A stretch of DNA of 64,000 nucleotides from Dactylosporangium siamense (lineage in GTDB: Bacteria; Actinomycetota; Actinomycetes; Mycobacteriales; Micromonosporaceae): the NCBI RefSeq assembly GCF_016862795.1, contig NZ_BONQ01000107.1, forward strand, positions 81,570 to 145,569, in the 5' to 3' direction. The notes under the pieces are model-generated. The model worked only from the letters and a program-made list of their open reading frames with translations, was not told the DNA's origin and did no database searches. Shown here one piece after another: positions 7,495 to 15,382 of this stretch (within the stretch, counting starts at the first letter, position 1; each line of letters starts with the position of its first letter). Both the position numbers and the translations under genes were made by a program.

Positions 7495-8379
7495 TCACCC
7501 GGTCGTGGCGCCCGCCGTGACACGGTCGAGGGCCCGCAGCGCCGCGGTGGTTGCCGCCGCCGAGGCGGGCAGCAGCGGCAGCCGCACGTCCGGGGTCGGG
7601 ATCCGCCCGGTCGCGTGCAGGACGGCCTTGATGACGGCCGGGTTCGGCTCGGCGAACAGCGCCGCCGACACCGCCGCGAGCGCCGTGCCCAGGCGCCGGC
7701 CGCGCGGCACGTCGCCGTCGCGCCACGCCTCGGCGAGGGCCACGAACGCACCGGTCGCCACGTGCGCGGAGGCCAGGATGCCGCCGGCCGCGCCGATCGC
7801 GAGCAGTGGCGCGATCACCGTGTCGTCGCCGCCGAGGACCGCGAACGCGGCCGGCAGGCCGCCGAGGAACGCGACCGTGTCGCCGCTGACCGCGCCGTCG
7901 GACAGCTTCATCCCCACCACGCCCGGGATCGCGGCGATCTCCAGCAGCGACGCCACGTCCAGGGGCTGCCCGGTGCGGTACGGCACGTGGTACACCACGA
8001 CCGGCACCGGCGACGCGGCGGCGACGGCCCGCAGGTGGGCGAGGACCCCGGCCGCGCCCGGTCGCGTGTAGGGCGGCACGACGACCATCGCCGCGTCACC
8101 CCGGACCTCACGGACCGCGGCGACCGTCCCGGCGGTCGAGCTGCCGCCGACCCCGACCAGTAGCGGCACCCCGTGCCGCGCGCAGGCGTCGCGGCAGACG
8201 TCGACGACCGCGGCCCGCTCCGCGTCGCTCAGCGTGGCCGGCTCCCCGGTCGTGCCCAGCGCGACCAGTCCGGCCGCCCCCTCGTCGAGGACGTCCCGGG
8301 CGAGGGCGGACAGCGCGTCGAGCGCCACCGTCCCGTCGGCGTCGAACGGTGTCACCAGCGGTACGAAAATTCCCTTCAT
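7495..8379 (-). CDS. DapA-family aldolase/lyase
   Basis: TIM-barrel enzyme of 294 residues in the dihydrodipicolinate synthase/N-acetylneuraminate lyase family, which uses a lysine Schiff base to condense or cleave 2-oxo acids. Visible motifs are GTTGEP (carboxylate-binding loop, about 45-50), the catalytic tyrosine in YHVPYRTG (about 131) and the lysine in VVGMKLSDG (about 160). The ATG at 8379 begins MKGIFVPLVTPF, the family's usual N-terminus; a TTG three codons upstream is less likely. It is divergent from a LysR regulator with 72 bp between, so a catabolic aldolase is more likely than biosynthetic DapA. Substrate unknown. Confidence 0.88.
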   Translation of the reverse strand: MKGIFVPLVTPFDADGTVALDALSALARDVLDEGAAGLVALGTTGEPATLSDAERAAVVDVCRDACARHGVPLLVGVGGSSTAGTVAAVREVRGDAAMVVVPPYTRPGAAGVLAHLRAVAAASPVPVVVYHVPYRTGQPLDVASLLEIAAIPGVVGMKLSDGAVSGDTVAFLGGLPAAFAVLGGDDTVIAPLLAIGAAGGILASAHVATGAFVALAEAWRDGDVPRGRRLGTALAAVSAALFAEPNPAVIKAVLHATGRIPTPDVRLPLLPASAAATTAALRALDRVTAGATTG

Positions 8380-8451
8380 GCCAAGCAAGCGTGCAGGGGG
8401 TGCAGCGGAAGGTCCAGTTCACGTTCGTCGCGGCGAGCATAAGCTGAGCTG

Positions 8452-9402
8452 ATGCTCGACGTCCGCAAGCTGCGCCTCCTGCGCGACCTCGCCGACCGCG
8501 GCACCATCGCCGCCGTCGCCGCCGCCCACAACTACACCCCGTCGGCGGTGTCGCAGCAGCTCGCCGCCCTGGAGCGGGAGGCCGGTGCGGCGCTGCTGGC
8601 CCGCACCGGCCGCGGTGTCACGCTGACCCCCGCCGGTGCGGTCCTCGCCGCGCACGCCGAGGAGGTCTTCGCCGCCCTCGAACGGGCCACCGCCGCCCTC
8701 GCCGCGACCCGCACCGGCCTGACCGGGCCGCTGCGCATCGGCGCGTTCCCGACCGCGATGCGGACCCTGCTGCCCACGGCGCTCGCCACCCTCGCCCGCG
8801 AGCACCCGGGCCTGGACCTCACCGTCGACGAGCTCGACCCGGCGCTGGTCCCGGCCCGGCTGCGCGACGGCTCCCTCGACGTCGCGCTCGTGCACGACTA
8901 CGACCTGGTCCCGATCGCCCCCGACCCGGCCCTGGAGACGGCGCCCCTGCTGGACGAGACGATGTACCTCGCCGCGACCCGGCCCCTGGACCTCGCCGCC
9001 TGCCGCGACGAGCGGTGGATCCTCGCCGGGCCCGGCACGCTGTGCCACACGATGACGATCCGGGCGTGCGAGGCGGAGGGGTTCCTGCCCCGGGCCCGCC
9101 ACCACGCCGACGACTTCGTGACCGTGCTGACCCTCGTCGCCGCCGGCCAGGGCGTCGCGGTCGTCCCGGAGCTCGCGCTGCGCCCGCCGTCCTCGCCGTC
9201 CGCCGCGGCGGCGGCGGCGCCGTCCTCGCCGTCCGATCCGGCGCCGGTCGGGCCGTCCGGTCCGGGTGCGGCGCCGGTCGCGCCGGCCGGGGTGGTGCTG
9301 ACGCCGTTGCGAACCCGCCGCCGGACCCGCTTCGCCTACCGGGCCGGCACCGGCGCGCACCCGTCGATCGCCGCCTTCACTGCCGCCGTCCGCGCCGCCT
9401 GA
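8452..9402 (+). CDS. LysR-family transcriptional regulator
   Basis: DNA-binding regulator of 316 residues. The winged helix occupies residues 1-60, with the family pattern GTIAAVAAAHNYTPSAVSQQ followed by LEREAGAALLARTGRGVTLT, and then an effector-binding domain (LRIGAFPTAMRTLLPTAL...). At about 245-283 the effector domain is interrupted by a Ser/Pro/Ala/Gly-rich stretch before the final strand, unusual for LysR proteins and perhaps a recent expansion. It is divergent from the DapA-like gene and probably controls it from the shared 72-bp spacer. Its stop is followed 4 bp later by copy 2 of the hairpin repeat. Confidence 0.92.
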   Translation: MLDVRKLRLLRDLADRGTIAAVAAAHNYTPSAVSQQLAALEREAGAALLARTGRGVTLTPAGAVLAAHAEEVFAALERATAALAATRTGLTGPLRIGAFPTAMRTLLPTALATLAREHPGLDLTVDELDPALVPARLRDGSLDVALVHDYDLVPIAPDPALETAPLLDETMYLAATRPLDLAACRDERWILAGPGTLCHTMTIRACEAEGFLPRARHHADDFVTVLTLVAAGQGVAVVPELALRPPSSPSAAAAAAPSSPSDPAPVGPSGPGAAPVAPAGVVLTPLRTRRRTRFAYRAGTGAHPSIAAFTAAVRAA

Positions 9403-9406
9403 CTCA

Positions 9407-9456
9407 TGATCCGGAAGGCCTTGTGCACCCCTGGGTGGTCGAGGTCTTCCGGATCA
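9407..9456 (+). repeat. Repeated intergenic hairpin element, copy 2
   Basis: A 17-bp arm TGATCCGGAAGGCCTTG (9407-9423), 16-nt loop with CCTGGGTGGT, and second arm at 9440-9456. Compared with the copy at 6766-6817 the arms differ at two pairing positions, both of which remain G-U wobble pairs in plus-strand RNA. This fits selection for an RNA hairpin read on the plus strand, such as a terminator or 3-prime end element of the LysR gene. Confidence 0.8.
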
Positions 9457-9546
9457 CGGCGGGCGCGTGGTGCGGACCAGGTGCCGTGGGGGAGCGCGAC
9501 GGGCACCCTCGTCAGACCGGCCGCCACCGTGTCGACGTGAGACGGC

Positions 9547-10977
9547 GTGACCGCTTTCACCCCCCAGGACCCGGTCCTGCACCTGCTGCGCCGCGCCACC
9601 TACGGACCGAACCCGGCCGCCGAGGCCGAGATCCGCGACATCGGCGCCGCCGCGTGGCTCAACCGGCAACTGGCCCCGGCCACCATCGACGACTCGGCGT
9701 GCGACGCGCTGCTCACCCGGTACCCACTGATCGGCCTCGACATCGCCGGCATCCGCGCGAAGGTCAAGGCCGGCACGCTGAAGTTCGGCGCGTGGGACGC
9801 GATGCAGCAGCTCGGCTCCGCCGCCGTGGCGCGGGCCGCGTGGAGCAAGCGGCAGCTGCTCGAGGTGATGGTCGACGTGTGGTCCAACCACCTCAACGTC
9901 ACCTGCCCCTACGGCGAGGTGTGGGACAGCCGCACCGCCTACGACGGCCTCATCCGCAAGCACGCCCTCGGCCGGTTCGCCGACCTGCTCAAGGCGACCG
10001 CGACCGCCCCGGCGATGCTGTCCTACCTGGACAACCGCAGCTCCACCAGGGCCAAACCCAACGAGAACTACGCCCGCGAGCTGATGGAGCTGCACACCGT
10101 CGGCCTCATCTACACCGAGGCCGACGTCAAGGATGCCGCCCGGCTGCTCACCGGCCTCACCGTCGACAAGACCACCGGCCTGTACAAGTTCGACGCCACC
10201 CAGCACGCGACCGGCGCCGTCACCGTCCTCGGCTGGCGGCACGACAACGCCACCGCCGGCGGCGGCGAGGCGGCGGCCCTCGCGTTCGTGGAGATGCTCG
10301 CCCAGCACCCGGCGACCGCGGAGCGCATCGCCCGCAAGCTCTGCGTCCGCTTCGTCTCCGACGACCCACCGGCCGCGCTCGTCTCCCGGCTGCAGCAGGT
10401 GTACGTCCAGCAGAAGTCGGCGATCGGCCCGGTCCTGCGGGCGTTGTTCACGTCCCCGGAGTTCGCCGCCGCCATCGGGGCGAAGGTCCGCACCCCGTTC
10501 GAGGACCTCGCCGCCACCGTCCGGATCCTCGGCCTGCAACCCGAGGCGACCGGCACCGACGGCGTCCGCGGCCTCTACAACTACCTCGTCGACGCCGGCC
10601 ACGCGCCGATGCGGTGGGCCCCGCCGAACGGCTACCCCGACGTCGCCGCCGCCTGGACCGCGCCGTCCAGCCTGCTCGTGCGCTGGAACGCGCACCTGAA
10701 CCTCGCCGCCGGCTGGTACCCGAAACCCCTCGTGCGCCCCGCGTCCATGCTCGCGTCGCTGGTGCCGTCGCTGCCGGCCACGCACGGCGCCTTCATCGAC
10801 GCCCTCGCGACCCGGCTCGTCGGCATGCCCCTGCAGCCGGTGCACAGCGCGGCGCTGCTGGGTTTCGTCGGCAAGACGGCGGCGAGCCCGCTGAAGGCCA
10901 CCGACGCCGCCGTCACCGGCCGGCTGCCGCACCTCATCGCCCTCATCCTCGACTCGCCCTACTTCCTGGCCAGGTGA
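9547..10977 (+). CDS. DUF1800 domain protein
   Basis: Protein of 476 residues in the DUF1800 family. The opening HLLRRATYGPNPAAEAEI, the central VDVWSNHLNV, and the signature KPNENYARELMELHTVG (about 172-188) are all present. DUF1800 proteins are almost always encoded just before a DUF1501 protein, as here, and their biochemical role is not established. No signal peptide is obvious. The start is GTG at 9547, near the first family-like residues. The stop overlaps the next start by 4 nt (GTGA), so the two are translationally coupled. Confidence 0.9.
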   Translation: MTAFTPQDPVLHLLRRATYGPNPAAEAEIRDIGAAAWLNRQLAPATIDDSACDALLTRYPLIGLDIAGIRAKVKAGTLKFGAWDAMQQLGSAAVARAAWSKRQLLEVMVDVWSNHLNVTCPYGEVWDSRTAYDGLIRKHALGRFADLLKATATAPAMLSYLDNRSSTRAKPNENYARELMELHTVGLIYTEADVKDAARLLTGLTVDKTTGLYKFDATQHATGAVTVLGWRHDNATAGGGEAAALAFVEMLAQHPATAERIARKLCVRFVSDDPPAALVSRLQQVYVQQKSAIGPVLRALFTSPEFAAAIGAKVRTPFEDLAATVRILGLQPEATGTDGVRGLYNYLVDAGHAPMRWAPPNGYPDVAAAWTAPSSLLVRWNAHLNLAAGWYPKPLVRPASMLASLVPSLPATHGAFIDALATRLVGMPLQPVHSAALLGFVGKTAASPLKATDAAVTGRLPHLIALILDSPYFLAR

Positions 10978-12257
10978 CCGCTGTGACGCTGCCTTCCTCG
11001 ACGCTGCCTTCCTCCTGCTGCACGCCCGACACGACCGGTCTGTCCCGCCGGGGGCTGCTCGGCCGGGCCGCCGCCATCGGTGCCGGCGCGGCCCTCACCG
11101 GGCTCGTCGGCGAGGGACTCGCCACCCGGCTGGCGTTCGCCGGCACCCCGTACACCGGCGACACCATCGTCGTGCTGTCCCTGCGCGGCGGCTTCGACGG
11201 GCTGTCCGCCGTCGTGCCGATCGGTGACCCCGACTACTACACCGCCCGCCCCACGATCGCCGTGCCGAAGGCGTCGGTCATCGCCGGGGACGGCACCTTC
11301 GGGCTCAACCCGGCGTTCGCGCCGCTGCTGGCCCGCTGGACCGCCGGCACGTTCGGCGCGGTCCACGCCGTCGGCCAGCCCAACCCGTCCCGCTCGCACT
11401 TCCAGGCGATGGAGGACCTCGAGCGCGCCGCCGCCGGCACGTCCGTGCGCACCGGCTGGCTGGACCGGATGCTCGGCGTCGCCGGTGCCACCGCCCCGAC
11501 CGCCGGGGTCGCGATGGGCGCCACCAGCCCCGCGCGGCTGTTCGCCGGGCCGGCCCCCGACGTGTCGATGGCCGCCGTGGACACCTTCAAGCTCGCCGGC
11601 AACGACGCGAAGACCCCGATGGCGGCGACCCTCGCGAAGCTCTTCGACGGTGCCCCGGCGGTCCTGGCCGACCCGGCCCGCGCCGTCAACGGCACCCTCG
11701 GCACCGTCGCGGCCCTCGGCGCGTACACCCCGGCGGCCACCTACCCGAACACCGCGCTCGGCAAGGCCCTGCGCGACGTCGCCCGCCTGGTCAAGGCCAA
11801 CGTCGGGCTGATGGCCGCAACGGTCGACTTCGGCGACTGGGACATGCACGAGGGCCTCGGCACCGCCGTCAAGGGCCAGCGGATGCACGACCACCTCAAC
11901 GAGCTCGCCCTGGCCCTGGAGGCGTTCGCGACCGACCTCGGCGCCGCGTTCAACCGGGTCACCCTGGTGACGTTGAGCGAGTTCGGCCGGCGCGTCGCGG
12001 AGAACGGCTCCCGCGGCGTCGACCACGGCAACGGCAACGCCATGCTCCTGCTCGGCGGCGGCGTCCGCGGCGGCCGTGTCCACGGCACCTGGCCCGGCCT
12101 CGCCCCGGCGAAGCTGGCCGCCGGAGACCTGGCCGCCACCACCGACTACCGCTCCGTCATCGGCGAGATCCTGCAGCGCCGCTGCGGTCTCGGCGCCCTG
12201 GGCGACGTGTTCCCGAACGTGACCCCGTCCTCCTACGGCCTGGTCGCCGCACGCTGA
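10974..12257 (+). CDS. DUF1501 domain protein, Tat-exported
   Basis: Protein of 427 residues in the DUF1501 (sulfatase-like, alkaline phosphatase superfamily) family. The N-terminus has a Tat signal, SRRGLLGRAAAIGAGAAL, ending near AFA. Family motifs are LSLRGGFDGLSAVVP, QPNPSRSHFQAMEDLE, TLSEFGRRVAENGSRGVDHG and a C-terminal TTDYRSVIGEIL. I chose the GTG at 10974 because it overlaps the DUF1800 stop by 4 nt; a GTG at 10983 is possible. The enzyme would act outside the membrane. Substrate unknown. Confidence 0.9.
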   Translation: MTAVTLPSSTLPSSCCTPDTTGLSRRGLLGRAAAIGAGAALTGLVGEGLATRLAFAGTPYTGDTIVVLSLRGGFDGLSAVVPIGDPDYYTARPTIAVPKASVIAGDGTFGLNPAFAPLLARWTAGTFGAVHAVGQPNPSRSHFQAMEDLERAAAGTSVRTGWLDRMLGVAGATAPTAGVAMGATSPARLFAGPAPDVSMAAVDTFKLAGNDAKTPMAATLAKLFDGAPAVLADPARAVNGTLGTVAALGAYTPAATYPNTALGKALRDVARLVKANVGLMAATVDFGDWDMHEGLGTAVKGQRMHDHLNELALALEAFATDLGAAFNRVTLVTLSEFGRRVAENGSRGVDHGNGNAMLLLGGGVRGGRVHGTWPGLAPAKLAAGDLAATTDYRSVIGEILQRRCGLGALGDVFPNVTPSSYGLVAAR

Positions 12258-12283
12258 TATTTTTCAGTTCAGGCAGGCCTGTG

Positions 12284-12310
12284 TGTCGAGAAGGCGGCGG
12301 CGGCTCCGTC
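12284..12310 (+). promoter_or_regulatory. Candidate ECF42-dependent promoter
   Basis: TGTCGA (12284-12289) is followed after 17 nt by CGTC (12307-12310), about 49 bp upstream of the DGPF gene. As I recall, ECF42 sigma factors recognise TGTCGA at -35 and CG(A/T)C at -10 upstream of DGPF genes, so this is a probable autoregulatory promoter. No transcript evidence is available here. Confidence 0.65.
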
Positions 12311-12358
12311 CCAGGGGTGCAACGCCGCGTTCTTGCGGCCTTCCGGAGGAGAGCGACC

Positions 12359-12766
12359 ATGAAGTACCTGCTGCTGAAGCACTACCGGGGCGGTCCGAAG
12401 CCGGCGCACGACTACGCGCCGATGGACCAGTGGACGCCGGAGGAGGTCGACGCGCACGTGCAGTACATGCGCGACTTCGCGGTCCGACTGCAGGAGACCG
12501 GCGAGCTCGTCGACGAACGTGCCCTCTCGCCCGAGGGCGCGTTCATCCGGTCCGACGGCGAGGGCCGCCCGCCGGTGACCGACGGCCCGTTCGTCGAGAC
12601 CAAGGACCTCATCGCCGGCTGGATGGTCATCGACGTGGAGTCCTGGGACCGCGCCGTCGAACTGGCCGGCGAACTGTCCGCCGCCCCCGGCCCCGGCGGC
12701 CGGCCGATCCAGGAGTGGCTGGAGGTCCGGCCCCTGCTCACCATGTCGTTGACGGACCCGGAGTGA
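12359..12766 (+). CDS. YCII-related DGPF-domain protein
   Basis: Small soluble protein of 135 residues from the YCII/DGPF family, with the name-giving motif DGPFVETKDLIAGW (about 79-92) and the usual opening MKYLLLKHYRG. These proteins are the standard genomic partners of ECF42 sigma factors, and their chemistry is not established. The ATG at 12359 follows GGAGGAG by about 7 nt. The stop TGA overlaps the GTG start of the sigma factor by 4 nt, and a candidate ECF42 promoter sits upstream. Confidence 0.93.
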   Translation: MKYLLLKHYRGGPKPAHDYAPMDQWTPEEVDAHVQYMRDFAVRLQETGELVDERALSPEGAFIRSDGEGRPPVTDGPFVETKDLIAGWMVIDVESWDRAVELAGELSAAPGPGGRPIQEWLEVRPLLTMSLTDPE

Positions 12767-13920
12767 ACGTATCCCTGCTGCGGGACCTGGTGCCCGCGGT
12801 GATCGGTGTCCTCGTCCGGCGCGGAGCGGACTTCGCGTCGGCCGAGGACGCCGTGCAGGAGGCCCTCATCAAGGCCCTGTCGACCTGGCCGGACGATCCA
12901 CCCCGCGACGCGAAGGCCTGGCTGGTCGCGGTCGCCTGGCGCAAACACCTCGACGAAGTGCGCGCTGAGGCGTCCCGCCGCGGCCGTGAGCTCGCCGTGG
13001 ACGCGCTCGCCCCGGACGGCCCGGCCCTCGCCACGGACGACACGCTGCGCCTGTACTTCCTGTGCGCGCACCCCACCCTGCCACCCGCCGCCGCGGTCGC
13101 CCTGACCCTGCGCGCCGTCGGCGGCCTGACCACCCGGCAGATCGCCGCGGCGTACCTGGTCCCCGAGGCGACCATGGCCCAGCGCATCAGCCGCGCCAAG
13201 AAGCGTCTCGCGGGCCAGCCGCTCGACCAGCCCGGCGACCTCGGCACGGTGCTGCGGGTCCTGTACCTCGTCTTCAACGAGGGCTACAGCGGCGACGTCG
13301 ACCTGGCCGCCGAGGCGATCCGGCTCGCCCGGCAGCTGACCACGCTCACCGACGAGCCCGAGGTCGCCGGGCTGCTCGCCCTCATGCTGCTGCAACACGC
13401 CCGCCGCGCCTCCCGGACCGACCCCGGCGGCCGCCTCGTGCCCCTCGCCGCACAGGACCGCTCACGCTGGGACACCACCCTCATCGCGGAGGGCGTGACG
13501 ATCCTGCAGACCGCCCTGGCCCGCGACCGCCTGGGCGAATACCAGGCGCAGGCCGCGATCGCCGCCCTGCACGCCGACGCGTGCTCGGCCGAGGAGACCG
13601 ACTGGGTGCAGATCGTGGAGTGGTACGACGAGCTGCTCACCCTGACCGGCAGCCCCGTCGTGCGCCTCAACCGCGCGGTGGCCCTCGGCGAGGCCGACGG
13701 CGCACAGGCGGGCCTGGCGGCCCTGGCGGCCGTGGATCCGTCCGTGCCCCGCTTCACGGCCGTGTCGGCCCACCTGCACGAACGCGCCGGCGACCTGGCC
13801 CGCGCCGCCGACCTCTACGCCGAGGCCTCCCACGCCGCCCCCAGCCTCCCGGAACGCGACCACCTCACCCGCCAGGCCGCCCGCGTCCGCCACCACCTGC
13901 GCCCCCGGACACCCCCGTGA
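12763..13920 (+). CDS. ECF RNA polymerase sigma factor, ECF42 group
   Basis: Sigma factor of 385 residues. Region 2 includes DFASAEDAVQEALIKALSTW, and region 4 includes LTTRQIAAAYLVPEATMAQR with AKKRLAG. A long C-terminal extension of about 200 residues (VLYLVFNEGYSG to the end) is a TPR-like domain typical of ECF42; no anti-sigma gene is present, so this extension probably controls activity. The GTG at 12763 overlaps the DGPF stop by 4 nt, and the end overlaps the next gene by 4 nt, giving a three-gene coupled operon. Confidence 0.93.
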   Translation: MNVSLLRDLVPAVIGVLVRRGADFASAEDAVQEALIKALSTWPDDPPRDAKAWLVAVAWRKHLDEVRAEASRRGRELAVDALAPDGPALATDDTLRLYFLCAHPTLPPAAAVALTLRAVGGLTTRQIAAAYLVPEATMAQRISRAKKRLAGQPLDQPGDLGTVLRVLYLVFNEGYSGDVDLAAEAIRLARQLTTLTDEPEVAGLLALMLLQHARRASRTDPGGRLVPLAAQDRSRWDTTLIAEGVTILQTALARDRLGEYQAQAAIAALHADACSAEETDWVQIVEWYDELLTLTGSPVVRLNRAVALGEADGAQAGLAALAAVDPSVPRFTAVSAHLHERAGDLARAADLYAEASHAAPSLPERDHLTRQAARVRHHLRPRTPP

Positions 13921-15236
13921 CCACCATCGTGTTTGACGACGGTGTCGTGGCCCGGAATGTCGGGCCCCTCACCGGCCGGGTGCCGGCCGAGCTGTTGGGT
14001 CTTCTCGTGGCCGCCGGTTTCTGGACCCCGCAGCAGGCGCTTGCTCACGCACTGAACCCTGACAGTCTCCGTGATCGCAGCGCCGCGCTGTACCGGCGTC
14101 TGCCGGACCCGATGCCCACCGATCCCCGCGGGATTGCCGCCGCCGAGGGTGCCCCCACCGTCCAACACCAGCGCGATGAGGTCCAGGCCAACGCCCTCGC
14201 CGACGTCGCCCCGTTCCTGCCGCCGCAGCTCATCGGCGAAGCGCTGACCGTGGCCGCCGCCATCGGTGGCGAGCCGTACCGGGCATGGGCGCTGAAGCAC
14301 CTGTTGCCCTGTGTGCCCGGCGACCTTCTCGGCGTGGCGGTCCCTGCAGTCACGGCATTCACCGACCAATACTGGCTGGCCACCACGCTGGCCGCGGCCC
14401 TGCCACACGTGCCGCCGGGACAACGCCCGGCCGTGCGGTCCGATGCCGTCGCAGCCGTCGCCGCGATTGATCGCCTGCCCCGCCGTGTCGAGGCGTCCGC
14501 CGCCCTGGCCCGGCACCTTCCCGCAGCGCAACGGACCACCCTGCTCCGCGAGGCGCTGGCCCTCGTCGCGGACCTGCCACCGCACGACCGGCCCCGCCTG
14601 GTCGGCATCCTCGCCCCGCACCTGCCGCCCGCACTGCTCGACACGGCGCTGGCCATGACGGCCGGGCTCCCCGATGAAGAGCGGCTCGAGACCTGGGGAG
14701 CCCTGCTCCCGCACCTGCACGGCGAGCAACGGGCCACCGTGCTGCGCGACGCTGTCCACACCGTCGACGGCATGGACCTGGCCGGTGCCGCCGTGGTCGG
14801 CCTTGCCGCGTTTCTGCCCATCGACACGTTGACGGAGGTGGCACGTGCGGTCGGCGCCGTCACCGACCCGGAAAGTCGCGCGATCTGGTTGATCGACCTG
14901 ATCCCGCACCTGCCCGAACCGCTGCGGACAACGACGGCAGCCGACGTGCTCGTCGCGATCGCCGAGCTCGACAGCGAACGCTGGCGTGTGCGACTACTGT
15001 GCTGGCTCGCTCATGTGGGCGCCGACACGCACCTGGACCAGATCCTCACCGAGATGCTCACCGTCGCCCGCCAAGAATGGCGCACCGAGGGCCTGGTCGT
15101 GCTGGCACCCTGCCTATCGGCCGCACTTCGCCGCAGGGCCCTTGCCGCCACCGACGCCATCCCCGACCTCCACCGCCGTGCCGAGGCATGGGCTGCGCTC
15201 GCCGCCCACCAGACCCTGACCACCCGACAGACTTGA
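13917..15236 (+). CDS. HEAT/TPR-like helical repeat protein, unknown
   Basis: Protein of 439 residues made largely of degenerate helical repeats: units of about 33-40 residues recur with the pattern LAPHLPPALLDTALAMTAGL...R...W/L. It resembles the sensor regions of NACHT-type ATPases, but no ATPase or catalytic motif is visible. There is no signal or membrane span. The GTG at 13917 overlaps the ECF42 stop by 4 nt, so co-translation is likely; a helical-repeat third gene is not a usual ECF42 partner as far as I know. It could be a binding or scaffold protein. A weak hairpin follows at 15254-15270. Confidence 0.75.
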   Translation: MTTIVFDDGVVARNVGPLTGRVPAELLGLLVAAGFWTPQQALAHALNPDSLRDRSAALYRRLPDPMPTDPRGIAAAEGAPTVQHQRDEVQANALADVAPFLPPQLIGEALTVAAAIGGEPYRAWALKHLLPCVPGDLLGVAVPAVTAFTDQYWLATTLAAALPHVPPGQRPAVRSDAVAAVAAIDRLPRRVEASAALARHLPAAQRTTLLREALALVADLPPHDRPRLVGILAPHLPPALLDTALAMTAGLPDEERLETWGALLPHLHGEQRATVLRDAVHTVDGMDLAGAAVVGLAAFLPIDTLTEVARAVGAVTDPESRAIWLIDLIPHLPEPLRTTTAADVLVAIAELDSERWRVRLLCWLAHVGADTHLDQILTEMLTVARQEWRTEGLVVLAPCLSAALRRRALAATDAIPDLHRRAEAWAALAAHQTLTTRQT

Positions 15237-15253
15237 ACACGCGGCCAGGTAAC

Positions 15254-15270
15254 ACCTGCTAGGCGCAGGT
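15254..15270 (+). terminator. Small hairpin after the ECF42 operon
   Basis: ACCTGC (15254-15259) pairs with GCAGGT (15265-15270) around a 5-nt loop, 18 bp after the operon's last stop. The stem is short and no T-run follows, so its role as terminator is tentative. Confidence 0.35.
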
Positions 15271-15382
15271 CAACCAGCGGGTACCCGGGCGAGGGCGGGT
15301 GGCCTCGCTCATGAGTCGGACAGCGGGTCCGGGTATCGTCCCGGCTGGTCCGTGAGGATCGGGGGCCGACCCGAGGAGGATC

